From Haliscomenobacter sp040401995 (GTDB lineage: Bacteria > Bacteroidota > Bacteroidia > Chitinophagales > Saprospiraceae): DNA of 64,000 bases. The position numbers were made by a program, and so were the translations under genes. The notes below the pieces were generated by a model. The model was given only the letters and a program-made list of their open reading frames with translations, made no database searches and had not been told where the DNA came from. This document shows positions 14,984 through 25,400 of the stretch, in pieces. The stretch covers positions 62,001-126,000 of the forward strand of contig JBBANM010000003.1 in assembly GCA_040401995.1 (NCBI GenBank). The letters are read 5' to 3'. Positions within the stretch are counted from its first letter, which is position 1; every line of letters starts with the position of its first letter.

Positions 14984-17900
14984 CTAACGCACTTGCGAAG
15001 GTAAAACACCAAATCGAATCTTAAACTGACGAGAGAAATATTTTTCATCTTTGAACCCCACGCTGGCCGCTACTTCTTTAATGGTAATTTGACCAGCGCT
15101 TGATTTCAGTATTTCCATGGCTTTGTTGAGCCGAATTTCAATGATGTATTCGTTAGGGGTAAGGCCGATTAATCTACCTACTTCCGTATAAAAAACGGTG
15201 CGCGACATCAGCATCAATTTGGCCAAGTCATTGACCGTAAAATTGGGATCATGCACCTGCGCCAACACTTTTATTTCCAATTGATCAAGCCATTCTTGCT
15301 CTTCCTCGGAAAAACCCAGCGCCAAAGTTTCTGAATCTTCCATCGTACCCTCAATGGCAACTTGTTCAGATTTTCTGATGTAGTCCTGCCGCAGTGCTTG
15401 TCGTTGCAATAAGTTGTTCACTCGAGCAATTAATTCCGCTTCTACAAATGGTTTGAGTAGATAATCGTCTACCCCCATCCGCAGGGCGCGAAGTTTATCG
15501 CCCAGATCGGCTCGAGCCGTAAGCATGATAACGGGGATACCGCCATATTTTTTATTGGATTTCAACCATTCTAGCAATTGAAATCCGTCCATAAAAGGCA
15601 TCATCATATCGGATAAAATGAGATCTGGAACGGTTTCCTTCAAAAGCTTTCCTGCTTCCCGGCCATTTGCAGCATGCAAAACCAGGAACTCGTTTTCTAG
15701 AATTTTTTTCAAATACTGTTGCAGATCCTGGTTGTCTTCAACAATGAGTACAATAGGTCGTACTGTTTCAGGTAAGCTATCGTCTAGCAGCGTTTTATTT
15801 TCTGCAACATTTATCTTTGAAAAGTCATTTGATTTCAACAATTCATCCAGTTCAAAGGCTTGCTCCGAAGATCCCGCTTCAATGGCTACTTTTTTAGGAC
15901 ACAAAAAGGTAAAAATACTCCCTTCGCCCCGGCTACTTTCAACGGTTAAGCGTCCGCCCATAGCTTTGCTGGATTCATTGGCCAAAGCAAGTCCGATTCC
16001 AGAACCGCCTTCCAAGGCATGTTCTTGCTTAGAGGTCTGAAAATACCGCTCAAAAACATGAGGTAAATCCTGTGGATGGATGCCCATTCCATTGTCTTGG
16101 ATAGAAATTTGAATGTTTTGGTCTAAGTCTTTGACCATTACCACTATGGATCCCCCTCGGGCTGTGAATTTGAGCGCGTTCGACAAAAGGTTATTCAAGA
16201 TAAACCCCAATAGCTTTGGATCTATCAAAACATTGAGATAAGGGTCGGCATGGTATTCCAGTTTCAGCTGGATGTTTTTATGTGCTGCATACCCTCCAAA
16301 GGATTGCAAAAACTGGCGTATTTTTAGATTCAACAAGGTGGGTCGTTCATGAATTGACAATTTCCCTACTTCCAATTTGGATAAATCGAGCAGGTCATTG
16401 ACCAATTGCAGCATCGACTCGCCATTTTTTTGAGCTAAATTCAAAAGATCTGATTCTTCGCCCTCAAGTTCATTGCGCTCTAAATACGTGTTAATAGGAC
16501 CTAAAATCAGCGATAATGGCGTTCGCAATTCGTGGGTAATATTGGCAAAAAAGCGCGATTTGGCCTCGTCCAATTGAATCAATTGTGCCGCTTGTTGCTC
16601 AATGATGGTTTTGTCTTGTCTGATTTTTTCAGTTTGAATGGCTACTTCCTGTTCTAATTCGGCTTTACGGTTTTTAAGCCATCGATTGCGGTACCGAAAA
16701 AAAGCAATCACCAATGCTAGTAACGACAACCGTAGAAACACCAAGAACCAAGTTTGAAAATAGAAAGGACGCAATACTTGGATGGGTATCAGCAATTTTT
16801 GGCTGGAGTATAAGCCGTTGGCTGTTTTAGCGCGCACTTCCAATTGATAATTCCCATAAGGAAGCCCAGCTAATTGTAAGGAAGCTCCAGTGCAAAGCGC
16901 CCAGCGATTCCCCAATCCGTCTATTCGGTATTCATACTGGGTTGATGAAGGGCTCAAATAATCCAATAAAGAAAATCGCAAGGTCAGGTACAAATGGCGA
17001 GGTTTATAGGTAAGCACGCCTTTTTGCATAAAATAGGCGGTAGCATCTTCTAAAGTGTCGCTGGTAGAAGAAAAAAATTGTGCTCCCGCTAAAATCAATG
17101 GAATATTAGGGGAACGGTCAAAGTCAGTAACAAAATCACGGGGATGAAAGGCGGTAATGCCATTCAAACTACCAAAATAGATGATCCCATCCTTGTCTTG
17201 AAAATGAGAAATTCGATTGAATTCTTGGTGGGTGATCCCATCCTGAGGTAGAAAAACCCGAGATTTACCGCTCTTTTTTTGGAACTGAATAATGCCCCGG
17301 TCGGTACTTAGCCAGAGAAAACCAAATTCATCAGGGTAGGCTGCATAGATATTATTGTTGGAAAAACCATCCTTGCTCGTAAACAACCGCGTGGTACCCC
17401 GTAGCGGATGCCAGCGCAACAAACCTTCTGCGGTAGCAAGCCACCAATTGCCAGTTTCATCTTTACAATACGACCGCAGATTGTCGGAAGGCAGGTAATA
17501 TTTACCTTTACCTTCTTTCCAATAGTGCTCCAATATGCCCTTGGGGGGATCAAAAAGAAAAAGGCCCTTTTCGGTTAACAGCCACAATGAGCCATTACCA
17601 GTAGGTTCAATGGCGTGAATGATGGCATTTTCCAGTACTGGATCACTCTTTTTTGCGTCTATAAACGTAACCGACTTAGTAGCAATATCGTAATAAGCAA
17701 GACCTACATTGGTGCCCAACCACAATCGATCCTTTGTTTGATAAAAAGACCAAATCAAAGAAGAACCTGGGGGCATATCAGTTAAAAAACTAGCCGTTTT
17801 TGTGCCTTTATTAAACCGATACAAAGACTCACAGCCTAGCCAAATTCCCCCTTGACCATCCGGAGCTAAGGCAAAAAAAGCTTGTTCTCGACGAATGTTT

Positions 17901-19072
17901 TTTTGAATTACTTTACCCTGAATCGACCAAAAACATTTGGCAGCATTCACGTACAAAGTGCCCGTTTGCTCGTCTTTATAAATTCCTCGACAAGAAAATT
18001 CATTGGGATTATCGGTTTCTAGGCTGTTTTTCCACATTAATTTCTGAAACCTTGGGGGTTTGATGCTGATTTTGTACAACCCATCAATAGAGGAAACCCA
18101 AGCCAATCCTTGTTTATCCAGCAAAATGGAATAACCAGTTGTTGGTCTTTTGACGGTTATTTCATTGTCAATGACGTATTGAATACCCTTTTCAATTGAA
18201 AAAACATAGAGGGCATTATCATACAATATCCAAGTAAAACCTAAAACGGGATCATACCCTAAAGGAATTCCAAAATGATTGGACATTTTGGGAATATAAT
18301 GGGGTATAATTCGCTGGATTGGCATGCTCCAGGTCTTTCCTTCTGGAGAGATAAAATGAAAATCGCTAAGGGTAGAAAAACAAAAAACACCTTTATTGTC
18401 AAAATAGGAAAACTGAAAAAGTTTAACACTCGTCGTGAAAATCGTTTTTCCATTAAAATCAACCAATGAAACGATTCGATTTTCATTCCATTTCGTTTCT
18501 ATAAAATCTTGCCAAATCAGGTTGCGGAGGGTATCTACTTTCCAAAAACTGAAAGGACGTGAAAATTTGTGGTAATGGGTAACTCGGGATTGTTGGGGTT
18601 CAAAATTAAGGAGTTCGCCTTTATGTGTACAAACCCAAATACTCCCCTTTTTGCCAGGTGCTACATGGTATACGTTGTGGGGAAATGCTTTTCCATATTT
18701 ACGTTCAGGCGTTGTGATTTCACCGGAAATGGTATGGATTAATCGAAAATTAGGTAATGAACCTTCTTTCCAGTCTTTGATCCAGAGATAACCAGCTTGA
18801 TCTTCAAAACAGATTTCGTTGTTTTTGGGTTGGTCGCTTACCAAGGTAGCCATTACATTTTTGAATTGCTGGCCATCAAATCGGTTCAATCCATTTCCAG
18901 TAAGCAACCAGATTAATCCTCGGCGGTCTTGAAACGTTTGGTAGATATGGTTGTGAGACAACCCCTGATCAGCGGTATACTGCTGTATATCAACAATGTA
19001 ATTTTGTTGGGCAAAAAGAAAAACGGGGCAAAAAAATAGTAGCAGCGTCAATCTTAATTTGCTGAAAGACAT
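14984..19072 (-). CDS. Hybrid two-component system regulator (HTCS), one chain
   Basis: 1362 residues. Signal peptide (LRLTLLLFFCPVFLFAQ), then about 14 Reg_prop propeller repeats (from YTADQGLSHNHIYQTFQDRR), a Y_Y_Y domain about 690-765, a membrane helix about 770-795, HisKA with phospho-acceptor His847 (ITHELRTPLS), an HATPase domain (NNLLSNALKF near 960, GSGIGLAL near 1035), a receiver with Asp1155 (LILSDMMMPF) and an AraC-type HTH at about 1245-1360. In Bacteroidetes such proteins sense carbohydrate pieces in the periplasm and switch on glycan-use genes. No SusC/SusD pair is in the window; the giant secreted protein gene lies directly upstream in the same direction. Target genes are unknown. 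Confidence 0.93.
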   Translation of the reverse strand: MSFSKLRLTLLLFFCPVFLFAQQNYIVDIQQYTADQGLSHNHIYQTFQDRRGLIWLLTGNGLNRFDGQQFKNVMATLVSDQPKNNEICFEDQAGYLWIKDWKEGSLPNFRLIHTISGEITTPERKYGKAFPHNVYHVAPGKKGSIWVCTHKGELLNFEPQQSRVTHYHKFSRPFSFWKVDTLRNLIWQDFIETKWNENRIVSLVDFNGKTIFTTSVKLFQFSYFDNKGVFCFSTLSDFHFISPEGKTWSMPIQRIIPHYIPKMSNHFGIPLGYDPVLGFTWILYDNALYVFSIEKGIQYVIDNEITVKRPTTGYSILLDKQGLAWVSSIDGLYKISIKPPRFQKLMWKNSLETDNPNEFSCRGIYKDEQTGTLYVNAAKCFWSIQGKVIQKNIRREQAFFALAPDGQGGIWLGCESLYRFNKGTKTASFLTDMPPGSSLIWSFYQTKDRLWLGTNVGLAYYDIATKSVTFIDAKKSDPVLENAIIHAIEPTGNGSLWLLTEKGLFLFDPPKGILEHYWKEGKGKYYLPSDNLRSYCKDETGNWWLATAEGLLRWHPLRGTTRLFTSKDGFSNNNIYAAYPDEFGFLWLSTDRGIIQFQKKSGKSRVFLPQDGITHQEFNRISHFQDKDGIIYFGSLNGITAFHPRDFVTDFDRSPNIPLILAGAQFFSSTSDTLEDATAYFMQKGVLTYKPRHLYLTLRFSLLDYLSPSSTQYEYRIDGLGNRWALCTGASLQLAGLPYGNYQLEVRAKTANGLYSSQKLLIPIQVLRPFYFQTWFLVFLRLSLLALVIAFFRYRNRWLKNRKAELEQEVAIQTEKIRQDKTIIEQQAAQLIQLDEAKSRFFANITHELRTPLSLILGPINTYLERNELEGEESDLLNLAQKNGESMLQLVNDLLDLSKLEVGKLSIHERPTLLNLKIRQFLQSFGGYAAHKNIQLKLEYHADPYLNVLIDPKLLGFILNNLLSNALKFTARGGSIVVMVKDLDQNIQISIQDNGMGIHPQDLPHVFERYFQTSKQEHALEGGSGIGLALANESSKAMGGRLTVESSRGEGSIFTFLCPKKVAIEAGSSEQAFELDELLKSNDFSKINVAENKTLLDDSLPETVRPIVLIVEDNQDLQQYLKKILENEFLVLHAANGREAGKLLKETVPDLILSDMMMPFMDGFQLLEWLKSNKKYGGIPVIMLTARADLGDKLRALRMGVDDYLLKPFVEAELIARVNNLLQRQALRQDYIRKSEQVAIEGTMEDSETLALGFSEEEQEWLDQLEIKVLAQVHDPNFTVNDLAKLMLMSRTVFYTEVGRLIGLTPNEYIIEIRLNKAMEILKSSAGQITIKEVAASVGFKDEKYFSRQFKIRFGVLPSQVR

Positions 19073-19107
19073 TGAAGTCGGTTATTTTAGGCTGTTTTGC
19101 TTCATTA

Positions 19108-19290
19108 AGAGCTTGTTCAGGATTCTGGTTCGATGGCGTAGTGAGCTAAAATTCGCACCAATGAGGCGCAAAAAGCGGAGTGTATCCCGACTCTGTCGAG
19201 GACAGGTCAGCGCTACATGAGCATTTTTGTAACGAAATTGGGGTGAATTTTGGCCATTTGTAGCTCGAAGCAGAAACCTGAACAAGTTCT
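19108..19290. repeat. Long palindromic repeat, AGAGCTTGTTC ends, apex CTGTC-GAG-GACAG
   Basis: 183 bp. The ends AGAGCTTGTTCAGGATTCTG and (minus strand) AGAACTTGTTCAGGTTTCTG differ at two of 20 positions. The midpoint (19199) falls on the perfect hairpin CTGTC-GAG-GACAG. The inner blocks GGAGTGTA, CAGCGCTACATGAG and GAATTTTGGCCATTTG are shared with the element at 45235-45396, although the ends differ. It lies between the giant gene and the HTCS gene, 36 bases before the HTCS start, so it is probably in the HTCS leader. Confidence 0.7.
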
Positions 19291-19487
19291 AAATATAGGA
19301 AACTAAATGTATTTCGCTCGCCTTTTGATTTGAAAAACAATTTCTCAGGGGATCGAATGCACAAATGTAATTGATACTTCACTCGGGATGAACAAAACTC
19401 TGCACAAAAAAAGAGACAGGCTTTTCGACCTGTCTCCGTGCTCACAAAAATGTCATGGGATTACAAAATGAAAGAATGCTATTGTAT
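19291..19487. other. Spacer downstream of the giant gene
   Basis: Together with the repeat at 19108-19290 this makes a 415-base gene-free gap. GAGACAGGC...GCCTGTCTC (about 19410-19438; stem AGAGACAGGC with loop TTTTCGA) follows the giant gene and is a probable terminator. A CAAATGTA at 19362-19369 is a -7 match on the minus strand for the HTCS gene, but without a well-spaced -33 box. Confidence 0.4.
19409..19436 (-). terminator. Terminator hairpin after the giant repeat-protein gene
   Basis: AGAGACAGGC, loop TTTTCGA, GCCTGTCTC: a strong stem that lies about 50 bases past the stop codon of the giant gene; on the minus strand it is followed by CTTTTTTTGTGC, a clear T-run. Confidence 0.75.
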
Positions 19488-22400
19488 TTATTTCTTAATA
19501 AACCGTTGGTGGAAAATTGCTGATCCCGATTGGATCCGCAAAATATACACCCCGCTGGCCAAAGCGCCAACATTGATTTCCGTGGAATTATTTACTGGTG
19601 CTAAGAATACTTTGCCATCGATACCAAATACTTGCAATTGGCTGATCGGTGTCGATAAAGTGGTCGCCACCCGCAGTACATCGTCAACTGGGTTGGGATA
19701 TACTTGTACAACCGGGCTAAATTGCTCGTCTACTGGTACTGGGATGGATGGAGCAGCTTCAATCAGCAATCTTGAAGTTCCCAAAGGTAGCTCATTGCCA
19801 TCCATCTGAATACCCCGCGGATCTGTTACCTGCATTACGCTGGCTTGGCGGCCAACGATGTCGTCTTTAATGATACGCAAGTAAGCAATCGGTCCGTAAC
19901 CAGATACTTCGTTTTGATCAATCCGGGTAAGCGCCATTTCAATGATCCCTTCCTTAGGATAGATCTTGTAAATGGATTCCATGTTGACTTTCGGCTCGCC
20001 CAACCAAGAAGTTGGAACTACCACTTCAACATTCGATAAATTGATCAACTTTGGATCTACTTTGATGGCAAAAGCCAAACCGTAGATGTTTTTTACCCGC
20101 TTCACCTCAGAGCCCAAAATGATCGGAATATCGATTTTAGCGCCTTGGGGCACTTTGCCAACTGTAGGCAGCTCCAAACGGATGTCTGGATCAAGCGTGG
20201 TGTATGGCAAAGTATCAGGGCGCAACAATGTACCGTGGGTGTAGCCATAGTTTTTCCGCAGAATATCGATATCAGTTTGGTCGATTACGCCGTCGCCGTT
20301 ACAGTCCGCATGTTTGAAGTTTAATCCATTCGGAAAGCTCAGTGCCCAGTCATCCGCAGTTTTTGCAGCCCAATCTACCATGGCATTAGCTGCACCGGCT
20401 GGTGCGCTGCGTTTTGCACCTTTGAAACCAAATGCTACTCCAATATGGATCAAATCGATGTGGTTGGCAATACGATCGGCGTTGGCGTCGCCTGGCCAAA
20501 CATCGGTATTCAACCCTTGTTTGCAAGGCAAGCTAAATTCACCCGACAAGCAGCATTCTTTTTGATCGTTGACGCAAACTGTGATTTTGTACTTGTCTTG
20601 GCTCGCAGAACCAGGGAACTTAAAGGTTTCTTCCAAGGGCAACTTGCTTAACGGGTAAGTACCAACTGGTTTGTTGTTGATCGACACTGTAAATGTGCGA
20701 TTATTAGCTCCCAAGTAAGAGAAGTCCAACAAAACCCGACGGGTACTATCCGTAACACATTTCAGGAGTTGAACATTCAATTTGCCGATGGTACATGGCG
20801 CATCACAATAGACTGGTCCGACCTTAGCGTAGCCAAAACAAGTTGGATTGGATATATCAATCGCCAAGACATCATATATGGTAAATCCGTTGCCTTTAAA
20901 TGGTCCGATTTGCTGTACAGCTTTCGAATATTTGAACGGTCCATAAATTTGTCCGTCAGCATAAATCACGTATGTTTTGATCGAATCTGCAGGGGTGCTT
21001 CTTACCGTAGTTTCAATATAGAACAAACCGTTGTTGCAAGGCAAAGCTTTTGCTACAAGTTCTTTGATTGAACATGAAGTTTCGCAAATTTTCAGCTCTG
21101 TTTTTAGCGCAGCTTCACACTTGTTTACTTTGTCTTCTACCTTGATTTCAGCAGTTCCTGTCCTGGTTAGCGGTCCTAAACGGATCGGCAACTTACTGTA
21201 AGCATACTCGCCTACGGTTTGGCCATTAAAGCTTACTTGGAAAGTGGAGCTGGTGTTTTTATGGTCAAAATTCAAAGTCAAGTAGTAGGTCCCATTTGGC
21301 AAACAAGTCTGTTCAACTTTGATTGGCCCAATGTTACAGTTTACTGGCTGACAAGGAAGTTCATATTTCCACTCTGCACAACAATCTTTGCTGTTGGCCG
21401 AGCAAATGGTAAAGTAATCGACATTACCGTTTTTGGGAGTAGGGATGCCGGTTAGGCGGATTGGCAATGATTTTACGCGAATCTTGTATTCCCCTCCTGC
21501 TGAAGTTTTCAACAACAAGATTGAATCCGTGTTAACCGCCTTCAAGTTAAGGGTCATGTTGTACTTGCTGGTGCTAACACACTCTACATCACTTACTTTG
21601 AAGTCGCTAATGTTACATGCGGGCGTACAGTTCGGTTTGGCTAGTTTCGTCAACACCCGACAAGCCTTGCTATTCCCGTCTATAAAGGCTGCAATTTCAA
21701 CCAAAGTGTCCTTGCTTACACTCACTACATTTTCAACCAATACTGGCAAGTTGGCAAACTTGTAGGGGCCGTATACTTTGCCTTCGATGTAGATGTAGAA
21801 TTCCTTTGGCCCACTTGGCGTTGGGATGTAATCCAAATTGACAAGTACGTTGTAATTGCCCTTTGGGTTACAATCTTTTGCTTGTGCTTTGATTGCTTTC
21901 AAAATACAAGCTGGCGTAGCACAAGGTACTTCGTATTGCCATTTGGCGCAGCAATCGTTGCTGGTAGTTGAGCAAACCAAGATGTAATCCAACACACCAG
22001 ATTTGGGGATGGTAATACCAGATATCCGTACTGGAAGGTCTTTTGATCTAAACTTGTATTCAAATCCTTCACCCGTTTTGAGGTAGAAAACCGAGTCAGT
22101 TCCTGTGGTTTTCATGCTCACCGTCATGCTGTAAGTCTTGCCGTTATCGTCACATTTTACATCGACAACTTTCAGATCAGAAATATTACATGCAGGAGGG
22201 CAAACTGGTCTTTTTACTTTCACATTCACTCGGCAATTCACATTAGCCAAGCGCAAGAATGCGGCAACTTCAAAAAGGGTGTCTTTGCTCGATACTGGAA
22301 TGTTTTCCAATAAAAGCGGCAAACTAGCAAATTTATAAGGGCCATAGGTTTTACCATCGATCGACAAATAGAAGACGGCAATAGAACTAGGCAGCGGCGT

Positions 22401-25400
22401 ATGTGCTACATTAACTACAATATTGTATCCACCGTTGGGAGCACAGCTTTTCACAACCGCTTTAATGCCGGTCAAGACACACGTGTCGACAGGGCAATCC
22501 AGTTTTTGCACTAAAAATGTATCAGCACAAGAAGGATTGTTGGTATCGTAAGCCACAAACACTTGGCGTGCGCTGGTAGAAGCTAATACGAATGGTCCAA
22601 TCACCGGACTTGGCTTATCGAAGGCGTAAGGTCCGTAAGTCTTACCGTCTGGCGCTTTAACCGAGTAAGATTTTGCCAGACCGTTGTTGGTTACATTGAT
22701 TTGGGCGTAGTATTTACTGGAGCCAGGTACGCAATCTACTGTTTTTACCTTAAGACCTAAATCACACTGCTTGATGGTGTCGATGCTGGTGAAACAGAAG
22801 TTATCCACCAACAATTCTTCGCCACCGATGGCAAATGATTTAATATCGCCTTTGATGCACAGGGTACCATTTTCCAAAAAGTAATTAGGATCCTTGGATG
22901 GTGTAAAATAGATCGTAAAGCCTTTGAACAAAGAATCGATCTTCAGATCTGACAACTTCTTAAATGGTCCGATCATTTTGCCGTTGATCGCAATGTTTCT
23001 GATCAATGAGCCGTCGAAGAAATCAAAACACAATTGTTTTACGCTGCCTTTAATTTTGCTGAAGTCTAAGCGCAATGTGGCGTTGTTGACGTAGAGCGAT
23101 TGTCCCTTGGCTTGTGGGAACATAGCGGGGTCAACTTTACGCGCCACGGAAATTTTTCCAAAAGCCTTGGCGCCTTTCAACTCGTCGATGTAGGCAATTA
23201 CGTCGTCTTCGGTGAAGATTTTTGCCCCTGGTTTGAAACCGGTTTTGGCGCTGTATTCCTGACCAATAGGAAGGTCTTCAAATTCAAGACAAGTCTCATG
23301 GTCTTCGATGCAAGGTCTTTTTGAAGGAAAAGCATCTATTTCTGCGCAACAATTAGGGAAATGTGGAATACAAATTTTGATCCTTAGTTTTGCCGCCTCA
23401 TATACTTTCGGAAGAACAAATGTGTGGTCTTCATTTAAATGAAACTCTCCAATGGTTTCGCCATTTACTTGCAACAAAAATGGGGAATCTAAATCTATGT
23501 CCGTTGAGGCATTAAAATACAAAGTTGGCCGACCATCTTTGCGACATAAAGTATACGTTGCACTCAACTTAATTGCTGGACAACTTTTGCAACGAAAATT
23601 TTCGATATAAGCCGTATCCCGACAACCAGTAGAATCCAAATCGATTACCTCAACCGTATAGTTTCCAACGGAATCGGCTTTGATGGGGCCAACTAAAGCA
23701 ATCGGCGATACGTAAGGATATGGACCAAATTTTGCGCCGTTTACCAATACTTGATAGCCTTTTTTACTAGTCTTTTCGGCTTCAAAATCAAGCTTAATGA
23801 AAAATTTGCCTTCGGGTCCGCATTCGGTAGGCTTGGCCACTAAGTTGCGGATTGAACAGTGATGTTCCTCCTCTCCATTACATGATGGATCGTAGTTAAC
23901 TTCGATGGCAGCTTCCCAGCAACAATTCACGGCACGCGCTGCACAGATGGCGATTTTAGCTAGTTTGCCAAGGTTCGCCAATTTTGGCAATTTGATGTCC
24001 TCCTGCAATTGTTTGTAATTGAAGTAGCCAATCAATTTGCCATTGATCACCACTTTGAACGTATCGGCAACGATAACACCAGGAGTGAGATCAACCAAAT
24101 TAACTTCCAATACGCTGCTGCTGTCTTTGCCGCACACGTTGATCTCAGCTTTGATGCCCGTCAACAAACAAGGCAATGGGTTGCACTTCCAACCGGTGAT
24201 CCGTTTGTCGGTGGCGCAGTTTTTGTCGTCGGCATCACGCACTGACACTAGGTAATCACCCGTAGCATTGGCTTTGATGGGGCCAATCACCGGAAAATTA
24301 TCCTTGTACTTGAAGGGGCCAAAAGTTTGGTTGTCGACCAAAACATAGTACCCATTTTTGCCTGTAATACTTGAATGCTCAAATTTGAGATCAAGATAAA
24401 AAACACCATTGGGTGTACAGGGGCGTGGTGCAAGAACCAGATTTTTAAGGTTACAATCGCTAGGAGCGCTACAATCTTTGTTGACCACCAATTTCACTTC
24501 GCTTTCGAAGCAACAAGTAGGCGTTTTGGTGCTGCAAACCACCAATCGGAGTTGTCCCCCAGTATAGTTTTTCTTAGGCAGATAGATTTTGGAAAGTAAT
24601 TGCGTGTAGTTGAGATAAGCAAAAAACTTGCCATCGATGCTCACTTTAAATGTGTCCAATACCGGAGCTACAAATACAATGGGCGAGGTAATTTCTAAAT
24701 ATGACGAACTGTCTTTTGCACAATATACAGCATAAGGTTTCAAGCTGCTCAACCAACAAGGCGCAGGCAAACAAGTCCAATCAGTAAACCGTTTGTCGAT
24801 GGCACAGTTCTTGTTGTCGATGTCGCGTACTGTAATCAGGTATTGTCCAGCACTATTGCCTTTGACAGGGCCTAAAACCGGGAACGTACTGTAGCGATAA
24901 GGACCAAAAACTTGATCGTTGACCGTTACGGTATAACCAGCGCCATTGCTGCCTGATTTCTCAAATTTGAAATCAATTAGGAAAGTACCATCCGCCCCAC
25001 AAGGGCGCCGCTCTGCCCCTAAATTTTTGAAAGAGCAATCTTCAGGTTTCGAACAGTCTTTGCTGTTGCTGATCTCGATGGTAGCATCAAAACAGCAATT
25101 GGGGTTTTTGGTAGAACAAATGACCAAAACAGATTTATTATTGGGATAGAGTTTACGGGGCAACAGGATTTTACCAGCCAACAAACGCAATCCAAAAATA
25201 CCAACCGTTTTGCCGTCGACTGAGATTTTAAACGTATCTAGAAGAAGGGTTGGGGTAACCGTTGGGGGCAAAGTAATCGTCAGATAAGATGAACTATCTT
25301 TTTGACAAAAAACGATTTCGGCTTTAGTGCCGCTTAGGATACAAGTATTGATAGGATTACACTTCCAACCAGATAGTTTGAAATCTTCGTTGCAATCTTT

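Noticed and set aside
19362..19395. CAAATGTA as an HTCS promoter on the minus strand
   Set aside because: The nearest CAA for the -33 box is 23 bases away and the site is about 290 bases from the start with a palindrome between; not supported enough to list as a feature.
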